From: Dirofilaria immitis
Lineage: Eukaryota; Nematoda; Chromadorea; Rhabditida; Onchocercidae
Direction: 5' to 3'
Length of the DNA: 64,000 bases
Assembly (NCBI GenBank): GCA_024305405.1
Contig: JAKNDB010000068.1
Location: 5,571,501 to 5,635,500 of the forward strand
The notes beneath the pieces were generated by a model. It saw nothing but the letters and a program-made list of their open reading frames with translations, was not told where the DNA came from and did not search any database. Positions 28,469-43,918 of this stretch are shown here, one piece after another. The translations under genes and the position numbers were made by a program. The first letter of the stretch is position 1; each line of letters opens with the position of its first letter.

Positions 28469-29040
28469 ATGTTTTGGAGCAATTTGGAATTGGAACTAAG
28501 CAATACATACGATTATCTGATTTACAAATTTTATCAATGTATTGTCATCCTAACCGCCTTGATGACATATATTTCGCTTATAATCCTGAAATATCATCAA
28601 AGTCCTTCAAAATGCAATTTAGATAGTTCTAAATCAAGCATAGTTAGATCAGCAGAATCGAACGTTTCTAATATTGACATTACCAAAAGTATATTTTCTA
28701 CTACGAAAAATAGTAGAAAGGAAATGGATAAACAGGTAAAATTACATGATTTTAATTAAAGTAAATCGAGATCTCATATTTATTTTTGACAAATAATTTT
28801 AAAATTTCACATATTTTCGTCTCATTTATATGCATACAATAGATAATACATTATATTATAATAAGCATAAAAGTTACTAATATTTAAAAAAATCAGCATT
28901 GGTTTTCTTATTAAACTTTGAATTGATGTCGATATTTTCAGGCTGAATTACTTTTGCTTGCACAACTGCAGCTTAATCCAATAATATGGAAGAAATTAAA
29001 AATGAATTCGATGATCGAAACGTTATACTTGAAATGTTGA
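28469..29040 (+). CDS. Small single-pass membrane protein, unrecognised
   Basis: Two exons, 28469-28735 and 28942-29040, join in phase 0 through a GTAAAA...TTTTCAG intron and give about 121 residues. Near the N-terminus is a hydrophobic segment (CIVILTALMTYISLIIL), followed by a Ser/Lys-rich hydrophilic tail. The second exon starts AELLLLAQLQLNPIIWKK and ends in Cys. I chose the ATG at 28469 because the open frame upstream reaches an acceptor-like TTCTTTAG at 28439, so an earlier 5' exon is possible. I know no family with this sequence. The gene is supported by splice logic only. It ends about 430 bases from the 3' end of the convergent NRF-6-like gene. Confidence 0.5.
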
Positions 29041-29473
29041 AAATTAGTTGATTTTCCATTTTTTGTAATATTAACTAATTTAGCTCAATTTAAATTAAAT
29101 TGATTAATATTTTATTCTAAGAATTAAATTGAATTGACTGCTATTTTATTTTTGTTAGATTTATTACTAAAATCAATTTTATATTACGCATTAATTTGTA
29201 GTATAGTTTTTAATTTAATTCAAATTTATTTCTTAAGTAATCAATTACCTTACTACTTTTAATTGATAGAGAATTGTATAATTTTTAATTTAAAGCTTAC
29301 AAGAAAATTTCAATGGTAGAATTTTAGAATAGAAATACAACATTTGAATTTTCTCACATACAATATTAACAATAACAGAAACAAAAAAACAACGAATATT
29401 GTAATAATTTTAGAATAGAGATAATTTATTAATGACAAGTAAACATTTGTTTTATTAAATATTTTAAAAAATT

Positions 29474-32400
29474 TTAATGAATGTCTGTTTTTGTATTATC
29501 AATATCAATAAGAGAATGTTGAAAAGGATTAGCATGAATTATTATATCACTTTGTTTATCATTTAACAATTCGAATACGATATTTTGTATAGGCATCGAA
29601 ATGAGTATATCCAATAAAAATGCAACAAAATTTGATAAAATAATTGTCCCAATGGCAATGTTAAGCTATAAAATTATATGGATTATATTAGAAAGAAAAT
29701 GAAATTTAATTTTAAGATTCTTTCGTTATAAATTAATTTTATGTAATTGTGTTTGCAAAATAAGGACAGATCATGGTAATTTCATTTAATTGTATTTTTA
29801 AAGTAAGTAGGTAATCTGTTATGATAAGTATAATTGATAATTTATTCCTTATCTTTATCACTATACTGTTATAATTTCGAAATATGAATTTTATTCATTT
29901 AACTAACCAATGACCAAACAGTAGCATGTAATGGTCGGTGTAACGACGAGAAAAGATACAATGATACTGGTTCCGAAATCAGGAATACTACAAAAATATT
30001 TCTAGCAAATGGTGAAAAGACTCGCCATTCAAGAAATCGTAAAAGACCACCTGGAAATTTAAATAACATTTTTTAAAAAGAATTTGAGAATACATAAAGA
30101 AATAAGATAAATTTAAAAATAGCATACTTATCGTTATGTAATATGTAAACCAAACTTTAAAAATAAAGTGCAAAAATATATAAACAAATTAAAAAAATGT
30201 ACGTAGTAGATACATAAACAAAATTTTTTTTTGAATTGATTTATAGCAACTGTTGATTTATATATATATAAATAATAAAATATATATTTTACCGATAGTA
30301 TGTTTTCGATAGCCTAAATAAACCAGCGAACAAATAATAAATGCCCAAAGAGGTCGATGAAATGCTGAATATGCAGCAAGGAAAATTTGTGGAGTTGAAT
30401 TACCGATACTATACGGATATAGTCCAAAGATAACAAATGCACCAAATAATAAAAGTATCAATCGAGAAAACCATAGCGAATCCTCATATTTAAGTTTATT
30501 ATTATTTATTGATTTATTTTATTAATTTGCTATTTCGTATTGCCATTTAAATAATTATTTATTTCTGATATTTGTTCATTTAATATTTTTTGTTTTTATT
30601 TAATCAAAATTAACAATTTTGATTAATTTATCATTTGCTTTGTCATTTCCAATAATATCATTAAATGTCATCATTGAATGTTATTTTCTTTTGCTTTCTT
30701 TTAAGTCATAAATTTAGCTTTTATTTATTAAAATTTATGATTTCATGTATGCAAGTCTTTTAAATCATTTATTTACTATAATTATGTATACTTATATTGC
30801 CATAACAATAATTCTATCTACTATGAGTATGATTGTTATTATATTTGTATTACTACAACAATAAAAACTATTTATTGCAATTTACCTTATTTAAATATAT
30901 AAACATGAAGATACAGATGCACAAATATATTTATTATATATTCTATTACTATAACATTAGTGTTTGCATATAACTGTAAATTTGCGACTGCAAAAGTGCA
31001 TGTTATACTGCAAAGAAGCGCATTTATAATAAAAATTTTTAATTATTTAAATTCATTAAAGACTTACATTACTGATCGGTGATTTGTTAGTAAATAGGAA
31101 AGAGAATAAAAGCCAATAAGAAATGCAGGTGCACGAGTCCATGGTTTTGTATATAATAAATCAATATATGCATTATAAATTTCAGAACTAAAAGATAATC
31201 ATATTAGGTAGGGAAAAATACATTAATTAGAAGATATTGAAAGATTTAAAAACAAAAAAATCGATAATTTTCCATTATAAATATCATATAAAGAATATTT
31301 GAAATTTTAATTTAAAAATATTGAAAATTTAAAATTATTTATTAGAAGAAAAATATTTGAAATCTTACGATATTGGATTTGCTGTGAGTAATAAGGTTGG
31401 TGATAATTTAGTAGTTGACATTATGTAAAATGTGTAAATAATAGAAGCAAAGAAGCCTGATACGGCACTAGCTAATATTGCCGTATAATAGCGCTTGGAT
31501 ATGTAAAGCATTGGTATAAGTAATAAAAAATATTGTACTATCAATGAGTATAAATAACCTCCATCCAAGCACTATAATTATTGCTTTGATTAATAATTAT
31601 AACCTATCAATATATCATTAATTAATCACATCATTAAGTCAGTAAATTATCAGTAACTACTATATTACTTCTACTTTTATTATCAATTTTTCGTTACAAT
31701 TTGTCAACAATCAACTCATTAATAACTTTATCAATCATTAACTTGTCCCAAATTATAGAAAAGGCAATTTAATAAACAAAGATAAATAATATATTGAATA
31801 ATAAAAAACTTATGTGTATAATTAATAAGTCACATTAAAATGCTCAAATAAAACGCAAGTGAAGTCGAGAAATAAAAATAAATCAAATTAGAAATGAAAG
31901 AGATTTTTGTCTATTTAATCCTTAACATTCTATTAAATTATAAAAAAAGATTTTTCCCATCAAAGTATGACAATTGGAAGAGTGAAACAAAGTCTCTTGT
32001 TTAAGTATTTAATTAAAGTATATAATATTTACTACCATTATGAATTTTTATATCTCTGATTCAAGTATTATCGAATCAGTTTGAACTTATAAAATTTATG
32101 TCCATTAATTAATGTCCATTTATAAAATAATGAATTTTGAATTTTTACTGAGCGTTTATTCGATTTGATTTACTGATAAAATGATATGAAAACAATATAT
32201 AAAGTGAAGGTTTTAAAAGTTTCAAAGATTTGAAATTTAAAAATTTATTAGAACCAATTACCGTTTGTTGGGGTGAAAAAAATTATTGATAAATAAAATA
32301 TTTTTCCACCACGAATTCTTGCATCGTGCAATCAAATCATCATGCAACCATATTGGTCCCGATGATAAACGTTCATATAGAAATGTCATGAAGAAAATTA

Positions 32401-35400
32401 TAAATGCAAATACTGGAAGAATCCTAAAAAGTATTATATGTAAGATACATATAATTAACAAACTAAAAGTTGGCCTAAACTAACTGATAAACTAAAATAA
32501 TCGATTAATTGAGCGCAAATCTTAATTGATTAAAATAATAATTGAACGTACAATTATTTATGGTATTCCGAAATATAAATGTGAAATAATATTATCTCAA
32601 TTAGTATATAAATAATTTTATAAAATATATTTAACAATTATAAAAATCATTAATGTTGAAATTTGGAAATTATTGAAATAATAAAAATTTATAAAAATCA
32701 TAATTTCATTTATTAATTTGATAAATAATTTAATGAAATTTTTACAAATATAAAAATAAGGAAAATCAGTACAAACTGTAATAGTCGAATAAAATATAGC
32801 TTTTTAATATCATTCGTTGTTTCAAGTACATTTCGAATTAATAATGATGTAAGTAAGGTATCGATAGCAATTAAACCATCAATGTGATAAGTAAAATTAT
32901 TTAATGGATGAAGTTGCCAACTATATACACTTTCATAGGAGAATAAGACATTTTCTGAAATTTTCCTTTTGCCTATTTGGATTTTAAAAAAATTCAAATT
33001 TAAAAACATATCATTGATTCAATTTAAAAAAAGCATTCAATTTAAGAAACTATTAAATAAATTTTAAATATTGAAAGTACAACAAAATGATATTATACCT
33101 TACCTTACTGAGCCTATTCAAACATTGAAAGTTTGACAAAATTTATCACTAAATATCATCAAACTCATAGATCAAAATTTGGAAGCAAAGTTCGCAAGAT
33201 TTAGTTTTTATTAAAATAATGATAGTGAATAAATTAGACACTTCTTTTCTTCTTCTATCAAAATTAGAAACATTATAGAAATTCAGGAAAAATAAACAAA
33301 TATGTACCGATATAGGGTAGGATATAAATGAAGCAATTAGCTGCAACAATAATTGATACGGTAATAACTTCTAAGCCTTGGACAGAATGATATTTATGTG
33401 AACGTTTTGTACTTAATGCCATATTTCCATTTCGGGAATAGATATGCATTGAGCAATTGCCTGTAATTATTAAATTTTTATTCTTTCTTTTTTCATGTTA
33501 ACATCCTAAATATGATATAATTAAATTTTAAAATTAGTAAAATTCATACTTTGAGCCGTTTGTTTGATAAGAAATTAAAGTTATATACATCAATAGAAGT
33601 ACCAATTACCAAAAACATAGCCAAAAAGCGAATATAATACTGAAAATGATCATATCCTGAGCAGCAATATTTAAGAAAGCTAAAACAAATTTTATCATCA
33701 GTATGATAATTGATATGAATGATTCATCTTCTTTTTGCTATTCTGTTGGGATGATAAAAATTTCACAAAACTTTGATTATTTTAGTATTAATATGAAACA
33801 GAATGATAGAGTAAATAATAATAATTCTTCTAATTTCTATCATGAAAAGTAGAAATTTAAGATTTTTATTTTCTAACTTGACATGAGATGAATTGAAAAG
33901 AAATGGAGTTATATAGAATGAAGTCAAGATTTTTAAATTATTAAAATATATACTTACAGGAAAATTTGTGAAGAAAGCGGCCAGTCAAGAGATGTCTCAC
34001 ATTCTGCATTTGTCGCATATGGTGTAATCACTAAATTATTAAAAATTGCTACATGAAAAAAAAGAATTTCATGGTTTATTTCAATAATAAAATTAAAAAA
34101 AAAAATTTCAGAAAAATTATTTATTGCATGCACATTTTCGCATATTGCATTATTAATAAATCATTTTTGATTATGCGAAAAGAGGAAATCTCCACTACAA
34201 AATCTATTTTAAAAATATTTTTAATAATAATACATTTCAATAAAAAAATCTGTGAAAAAAACTAAAACTTTGTTATTATGAATAAATAAGAATATTCCAT
34301 ATATGAAATTAATTTAATAAAATTTCCGAATTTCATTCAAACTTCTCTAAATTACTTTGAGCTAACTGGGTAATTTCATATGATGTACACATTGATGGAG
34401 CGCACAAGCCTAAATGAATCTTAAGGGCATCCGATGGAGGACAATTTCGGTATGTTTTAATATCCGGAATTTCCAAAACAATCCGACAGTAGCGACCATC
34501 AAATGCATTTGTTCTAAAATTCGGAACAAAAAAAATATTATTCATTTAATAATTATAAATGAAGAATAAAGAAGCCGAGGAATAGCATTATCTAGAACAT
34601 TCCAAGACAAATTAAAGGCCTAGGCCAATAAGGAAACTTTATTTCATTGCATATTCCTCAATATGCTTGAGTTTGTAGCACCAATATTCATAAAAATTTA
34701 TTACAATGCTTCTAATGAATACAATATCATCATTAAATTAATTTTAATTTTATCATTCCTTAATTGCTTATAAAACAAATTAGTAAATTCAAATTGTCGA
34801 TCAATTTGAAATTTATCAATTAATCGATAATACGAAATAAAGTACCTCCCTATCGTTTTACTTTAATCAAAAAACGAAAGAAAAAAACAAGAAATAAACA
34901 AACTTTCGTAGGACTGAACATTGTTCGTAATCACCCAACCAATAATAATTTCCTTCGCTTACAGCCGGCGGCATCTTACCAAGTGAATCCAACCTAAAAT
35001 TTCAAACCATTTCAAATTTGTGTGAAATTAAAATTTATTTATGTGAAAAAAATCGTTTTCATTTAACGATTTATTATAAATTTAATTATCAAATATTTCT
35101 AAATTCCCCATCATTGATATTCATTTGATAAATAATTTAAATAATGTTTATTTTGATTATCATTTTTTTTCTATTTTTCTTTTTAACATAAAAATTAAAA
35201 CTATCACTGAAATATTTACAACGTCTGTATTTGTTTTTTCTTCTTTTTAAAGAGAGATGTCAGTTACATGATATGTGTGATTATTAATTAGTTGATGTTT
35301 TCTTATTCTTTTCTCTTTCCAATCAAATCGATGATAGATATATTGATTCATGATGAAATGAAATCCATTTCAAAGTTTATAATATTTCTGGGAGAAGATA

Positions 35401-36129
35401 AAAAGACTAATTCAGGCATGAGAAGAAAAGTTGTTGATTTCCTGATTAATAATATATGTATATCATGCGATAAAAATAGGAATATTTGCTGTATGAATAA
35501 TCTTGGTAGAAGATTGATATTGGAATATTTTTCAATAAAAAATAAAATTTCAATAAATTGAAATAAATTCTCGAAAAATTGAAAAACGAAAAAATTGGGA
35601 TCTATTCGCAATAAATTTTTAAATCAAAATATGGAATATTTTTCTTTTTTTAAATGAATAAAATACTACAATTAAAAAATGATCAAATTTTAAATTAAGT
35701 TGTAAACAATGGATCGAAAATAAAAATATTCAAATCAATAAATGATAAACTTACAAGTAATAACCCATGAAGTTTGACGTATAATATTCGTTTTATTTTG
35801 TGAACAACTAACACATTCCTCATATTCAACATTTTCTAAATTACAGTTACGCCAATTATTATCCATAAAATTGGCCAATGTGCAAAAATTTTAGCCAGAC
35901 CATTGCGGCAATTAATTGTAAATGGTAAACGATGCGAGATGTCACACATTTCACTTGCTGTCTCCGGGAAATTAATATTTTCCAAAACTGTCGGCCATAA
36001 ATAATTGATAGATTTAGGCCTTGTTGGTAAACGAAAATAGCAGAGAATGCAGCTTTGACAAATAGGAATTATTGAAATTATCAGTAGCAATAGTATCAAT
36101 GATGGCATTGACATATGACTAAGTAGCAT
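29474..36129 (-). CDS. NRF-6-like acyltransferase-3 family membrane protein
   Basis: Polytopic membrane protein of the nematode nose-resistant-to-fluoxetine family. Thirteen exons, 5' to 3': 36129-35755, 34993-34904, 34513-34356, 34048-33958, 33679-33550, 33460-33308, 32954-32777, 32423-32262, 31571-31369, 31187-31073, 30482-30293, 30050-29908, 29665-29474; about 727 residues. Exon 1 has a signal peptide (MPSLILLLLIISIIPICQS) and, with exons 2-4, a cysteine-rich NRF domain (LDSLGKMPPAV, YYWLGDYEQC, LGLCAPSMC). The rest is the acyltransferase-3 membrane domain (WWKNILFINNF, KPWTRAPAFLIGF, RPLWAFIICS). Four single missing bases are needed: at 35889-35892, 35791-35794, near 33445, and near 31560. 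The usual catalytic Arg and His are Glu and Asn, and the RxxR motif is RLLQ, so activity is doubtful. A TTACAG acceptor touches the first ATG. The family itself is certain. Confidence 0.88.
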
Positions 36130-36130
36130 C

Positions 36131-36140
36131 CTGTAACAAA
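36131..36140 (-). promoter_or_regulatory. Probable trans-splice acceptor of the NRF-6-like gene
   Basis: On the minus strand, TTTGTTACAG ends one base before the chosen ATG. No upstream exon fits, so a spliced-leader acceptor is the natural reading. Confidence 0.5.
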
Positions 36141-38768
36141 GTGAACAACGAATCAGTGATAAGATGAATTTCTTCAAGCCTTTATCATTTACTGATAAGG
36201 ATGTATCGAGAAATAGTTTACGACATTAATTATCATTAAAGTTTGTGCATACATAGCTATTTCATTTTTAATACTTAATACAATATAAAATTTAAAATGT
36301 ACAACTGCATTTAATTGATTTTCAATTTTTTCTGTGCTTAAATATCAAAATTATCATAAAAATATTTTTATTTTCGCTGAAAACATAATTTCAAATTTTA
36401 GCACTAAATACTCACTAAATTTCGTTACGAAAAGTCAGTAATAAATTGGCAAAAATGAAAAAATGATATCCGATCATTAAAACTTTTTATTCATCAGCGG
36501 TAATAAAACTGTAAATTAGGTATGGTCGGAGAGTAATTAACCTTTCCGTCTCTTAATTCTTTTTGAATATTTTCGTCAAAATTTCAACAGTTTGAATTAG
36601 ATTCTTCCTTTGTCAATTTTAGAGAAACAAATGATATCAAATATCAATAGAAAATGAGTCATATTTTATTTTAAAATGATTCATTAAAAATTTTGTCGGT
36701 ATCTAAGATACATCCGATTGATTTTATTTGATACCGTTATGATAAAAATTTGAAAAAATGAATTTCAATCAATGGTAGATGGTTAATAATAATTGACAGG
36801 AAGGAATTTTAACCATTAGATTGATTGATTGAAATGATCAGCATCCTGTTAATGCTGTATTATTCAATTATTATTTGAAATCAAAATTATTATTGATTCT
36901 TAGCTTTATTTTTATCGAAGACATATGTGTATGCATATATATATATTCAATATATATATATATATATATTGAATTTTAATAAAAAGATGAAAAGAGGAAA
37001 AAAGAACTGAAGCGTGTAAAATTTTCAGTCAAGATAATTGGGTAATTAATTCCTGGATGATATGATATAACTAAAAGATGATACTACTCTATGATTTTTA
37101 TCATTGCTTAAATAGAAGTTCTAAATAAATCGAAATTAGGATAATTATGATTTCATTTTATTATTTTTAAACATTATAGTGATTGAGAAAAAATGAATTT
37201 TATTTTATTTTGATCAAATTTCAAAATGCATCGTAAAGCTAATTTACACTCGATGATAACTGTAGTGAGAAATTATGCAACAAATTATTTCCATTTTGAA
37301 TATGGTAATTTTAAATAATAAAAGTATGGAAGATAAAATTCTAATTTTAGATAAAAGACTAAGGTGAAAAAAAGTTATAATTTATTTTCTGCTGGATTAA
37401 TATTCCATTAATTAAAATCAATTGTTGTGCAACTGGTTAGTTGAAGTTGCAAAATTCTCACTTATCTGGTTATGTCATGTCTTCTGTCTTTGGTAGGGAG
37501 GATTAAAGAATTAAATTAAAATTTCATTTATTCATTTCTTTAAAATATGAACAATTAAATAATTACATTTTCCCGAAAATATAAGCGATAATAATAACAA
37601 GAATTGTAGACTAGCAGCAATAAATATAAAAATTTAAGGATTTAAGAACCAATAACACAACTGCTAATGTTCCACCAAAAATCAATAAATGTGCTTCCGA
37701 ACAACTGACACTTTTCAATGTAATGAAATGGTTTGCAAATTTTTTTAATTAAATAAATTATGATTGAAATAAGTTCAATTATTTACAAAAATTAAATTGA
37801 TCATTGAAGTACCTGGACCACACATTACTGAAACATAATTTAGTAAAACAAATCAAAGCCCAACAATCTGTTTGATAACCACTGTTATTGTTTGTTTGAT
37901 AAAAATAGTAACAATTAAGTTTTTTTTTCGAAACAGTCTAAAAGAGCAAAGTTAAAATATTGCTGCTTTGAAAAGTTGCTAATAATTGATTGACAGCAAA
38001 CACCTGCAGTCAAATGTAACATTTTTAATGAATTGTTAATTTTTTCTCTCAATTTTTTCTTTTTTCATTTCTTCTCTTGGCCTACACATTTATAAAATAT
38101 TTAACTTCCATAATGTATGGGACAAATTGATAATACACAAAAAAATTTTAGTTTGATGGAAAAATCAACTCAAATTTGAATTGAAAAAATAAAAAACAAA
38201 TGCGATGCATCTCATATATGTCACAGAAAAAAATTCAACATGAAACTAGAACTTGTAAAGAAATGGAGCATAAAAAATAAAACCGAATTAAAATGAAATC
38301 TTCTTTCATGTAAATTGTAAAACGAATCAACAAATTTTCTTTTCGAATGATTCAGAATATAAATCAAATCAGTTGTTCAAATGAAACTTATCTACCACAC
38401 ATATATATAAGGTTAATTTCTAAATGCAGTGTATATTCTTCCATATATTTATTTTGCCACGAAAATAATACCTAAAGTACTCTGAAACAATTTTAATTAT
38501 TGTTATTTAAAGAAAAAATAATAAACAAACGAATTATGGTGGAAAAATACAATCACAAGAAATCATGCCAAAATATAAAAATGATGATTGAGTATAATTA
38601 TTGGTGATCAACAATAATCAATTTATATTCGAAAATGATTCCAGCGCATAACTGATTATTGAAGCAAAAAAATTTATGTCGACACGAAGTTAATATAAAA
38701 AGACATTCTGCATTTAAAAAAATTATCAATAATCACAGAAAATCTCAACTAGTTATTTCACTTGGTGA
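36141..38768. other. Intergenic region between the NRF-6-like gene and rnf-113
   Basis: AT-rich DNA with no supported gene. Both neighbours are on the minus strand, so the region combines the rnf-113 3' flank and the NRF-6-like promoter or outron. Confidence 0.55.
36943..36973. repeat. AT-rich perfect palindrome
   Basis: A (TA)n core flanked by ATTCAA and TTGAAT forms a palindrome of about 30 bases with cruciform potential. Confidence 0.6.
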
Positions 38769-40891
<2,123 letters not shown>

Positions 40892-40902
40892 TCCCAGATC
40901 CC

Positions 40903-40911
40903 CTGAAATAA
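40903..40911 (-). promoter_or_regulatory. Probable trans-splice acceptor of rnf-113
   Basis: On the minus strand TATTTCAG ends 11 bases before the rnf-113 ATG, leaving a very short 5' untranslated leader as is usual for spliced-leader messages. Confidence 0.55.
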
Positions 40912-41994
40912 AGGATAATTAGGCGAATTCAAATCATGCACGAACGTTATTCAGCATTCATACAGAATAGAAATAATATCGAATATGATATAATTACACA
41001 CAGTTTAAATGTGGAAGACACCAATAATTATTATTATATAATGATGAAATAAAAGCATTCAATAAAACAATTACTGACAGTTCAGTTTTGCATCATTTTT
41101 CATTTGAAAAGTATGGTGTGAAAGAAAATAAACAAAAGAAAACTAAACATTAATCAATAGTGATCTGTATATGCTAACCGAAATATTCCAGACCGATTCC
41201 GGAAAACGAATTACTAAAACGGACAAAAAAACTAGTGAACATTCACGAAGCATGTATCTACTCAAACCATTAGATTTATATTTCCTGAAAAAAAAAAGTC
41301 AAAATAATTGCAACTCGAACCCATACCAATCAGGAACCATCTATAAAATTGTAAGTTTGAGAATTTGAATATGGATTACATATCGTATTCATCTCTTCCT
41401 CATTCTCCGGTATCAATGCAATGTGCAGATATTTTCATGTATATTCGCTTTCTAATAACATGCTATTTTAGTATCTTTTTAATCACTACCGTTCTTCATC
41501 TTTATCGTGTCCCTTGCCTTTTCATTCACTTTTCCGTATCCTTATAACTGTTTACAAATTTTCTTAATCTCTTATCACATATTGTTTAACAAGCTATTTC
41601 GTTTTTTGCATTTCTGAACATTTTATATACAATTTTCTTCTTCTTATTCACTGAATACTGTTCCTTCATGTTTTTATTAGATTGTTTGCTCATCTCTAGA
41701 TTATAGCTTATTTCATTTCTGTAAACTAATAGAGAGAAGGAAGCTTTGAATTTAGAATATCGAAATGAAACTTCTTGGCGTGGGGTATGTGAAGTAATTG
41801 GTGATAATTGGAAACTGAGAAGATATTAAAATTGTATGCAAAAATGCAACTCATTTATAATTAAATTTAATCGAATTTCAGTTTCACGTTTTATTCAATT
41901 TTTCTATCATTTTTCCATCGTTTATTGTGATTTGTTTGTCGAGAAATAGACATAGGGATAGAATTGATCGATAAGCTTAAATATTATGAGAACT
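40912..41994. other. Divergent promoter region between rnf-113 and the HDHD3-like gene
   Basis: About 1.1 kb separates two divergently transcribed genes. Open frames of about 60 codons at 41171-41368 and 41365-41547 have no supporting splice or family evidence, so I treat the interval as shared regulatory DNA. Confidence 0.45.
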
Positions 41995-42003
41995 CTTTTT
42001 CAG
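41995..42003 (+). promoter_or_regulatory. Probable trans-splice acceptor of the HDHD3-like gene
   Basis: CTTTTTCAG ends one base before the ATG at 42005. The frame opened by that ATG runs 42 codons to a stop at 42131-42133 and overlaps the chosen start at 42103 in another frame. Confidence 0.45.
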
Positions 42004-42102
42004 TATGTGGATAAAACATAAAGGATATTTAGAAGCTAAATCATTTTTCACGGAACGTTTTTATCAAATAGTAGCCGATGCTTCATTTCATCAAATGGTC
42101 CA

Positions 42103-43918
42103 ATGTTCTACAATAAGAAGCTTCGCGTTATGACGCTGGATGCGCTAAATACACTAATTCGGTAATCATGAAATATGTATATTTTAATTTCTATTTATTG
42201 GTATTGTCTATTTATTTCAAATGTCTTATACGTATATACGTATATGCTAAACAACTACATTGAATAAGGAATCTTCGTACATTTCAAACGAGGCATTATC
42301 TCATCTTCGATTTTAATGGTTGCCAGCATTTTTGTTGTTTGCAATAATTAGCTGTTATAAACGACTGTAGATTAAGTTTTCCGGATCATAAATCGAAAAG
42401 AATTTTTTTAACAATAGTTTCTTTTTCATCATTTAGAGACAAGCAGTTGAATTTAAATTGAATCATATTATAGTTTAGAGCAATCACCAGGGCATACATA
42501 TGCTGATTTTGCCAATCGTATTAATATTCAGTGCGATGGCGATGAGTTGGATGAAGCATTTCGACGAAATTTTAAAATATTATCTAAACAAAAATTATGT
42601 TATGGATTTCGAAAAGATGGTGAAATGGCATGGTGGATTGGGTTGGTGAAGAATTGTTTCGCAGATGTTAGCTAAATTTTTCTACTTTTTTCTTGTGTAG
42701 ATATACTATTTAAAAAATTATTTATAAAAATTATCATCCTAATCTTTGTAAAATATTGGAGAATTATAGGGATTGACTGTACTGGATCGTTGACTGCTAA
42801 ACATTAACATAATCATAGTTGTATTATATGTTCCGTTGTTTTACATATTTGTAAAAAAAAGCATTTTTTATTACTTCATTTGTTTTCTTGTTTTGAATCA
42901 AATTTCGAGTAAAACTGCGTAATTGTGATATTGTTCAGTAGATTGCACATATGTCTTTGAAATTTTTAAATATGTTTTGCAAAAATTTCACTTTTTCTTT
43001 TGCAGATTGGAAAGAAAGGTGCTGAGATAGATGAGTTGGCGCATACACTTTTTGTTTATTACAGTACTGTGGAACCATGGAGGTTAATTGATAATCAGGT
43101 ATTGATTAATCTATTATTCAGGATATTTGGATTTAGTATTTAATGGACGAGAAAAACTGATGAAAGATAATAGTGTTTCTAGATAATATATTATCAACAT
43201 TTGAAAATTAATATGTTATTCTTTTAATGGTATTATTATTCCGAAACTATATAGATAGTTTAAGAAAAGATTGCAATGGAACGGTTTGACGCCAGTATCC
43301 TGAATTTCGTTCAAAAATATTTAGCATATATCAAGAAATGTATTGCATACATGCAATTGCGATATAAAATTTGATGCCATAATATTTTCCGAACGAACGA
43401 AATTTTGTTGTTTGTTACGATATTGCTAGATTAAAGTAATGAAAGTTCTTTATCAATTTCAGAACCGTCAAATTTAGCTTAGAAATTTTGAATTTAACAG
43501 CAATTTTATGAAATAGGCAGATTTGCATATTTTTTCAGGAACTTATTTGCAGATCCACGATTATTTGAAGGAGTTGCGAAGTCGAAAAATTCGATTGGGT
43601 ATAATATCAAATTTTGACAAACGTCTTAGGGGTATTTTAGAAAGCTTAAAGTTGTCGTCTTATTTTGAAGCAATGTTTTTAAGCGGAGAAATAGGTACGG
43701 AAAAGCCAAATAAGCAAATTTTCGAAAAAGCTGCAAAATATTTTCAAATTAGTCAAATGGAGGAAATGCTACATGTGGGTGATAATGAAGAGAAAGATTT
43801 CATTGGTGCAAGAAAGGCGGGTGCAAGAGCTGCTTTACTAAATCCTGGAAGAGTATCATGTGATAATAACAAATACTTTTTTCGTTCGCTAAAGGATATA
43901 ATTGATAGATTGGAATAA
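42103..43918 (+). CDS. HDHD3-like HAD-superfamily protein
   Basis: Haloacid-dehalogenase fold protein close to vertebrate HDHD3; physiological substrate unknown for the family. Exons 42103-42161, 42474-42666, 43006-43098 and 43553-43918 join with consistent phases and no missing base, giving 236 residues against about 250 for human HDHD3. Motif I is TLDALNTLIR: the nucleophile Asp (residue 13) is present, but the second Asp of the phosphatase DxD is Leu, as in dehalogenase-type rather than phosphatase-type HAD proteins. Motif II is LGIISNFDKR, motif III the Lys of GTEKPNKQIF, motif IV HVGDNEEKDF. The cap region (SPGHTYADFANRINIQC, AWWIGLVKNCF) aligns with HDHD3. The start is uncertain: an acceptor directly upstream of another ATG at 42005, in a different frame, could mark the true start if one base is missing between them. 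Confidence 0.88.

Noticed and set aside
34333..34545. 70-codon minus frame ending LAQSNLEKFE as a complete small gene
   Set aside because: It is exon 3 of the NRF-6-like gene read past its GTAATT donor; the next exon joins in phase only when that donor is used.
35836..36177. 113-residue minus ORF ending in a hydrophobic IIIGVTVI tail
   Set aside because: The tail is an out-of-frame reading after a missing base. The correct frame continues into a cysteine-rich NRF domain.
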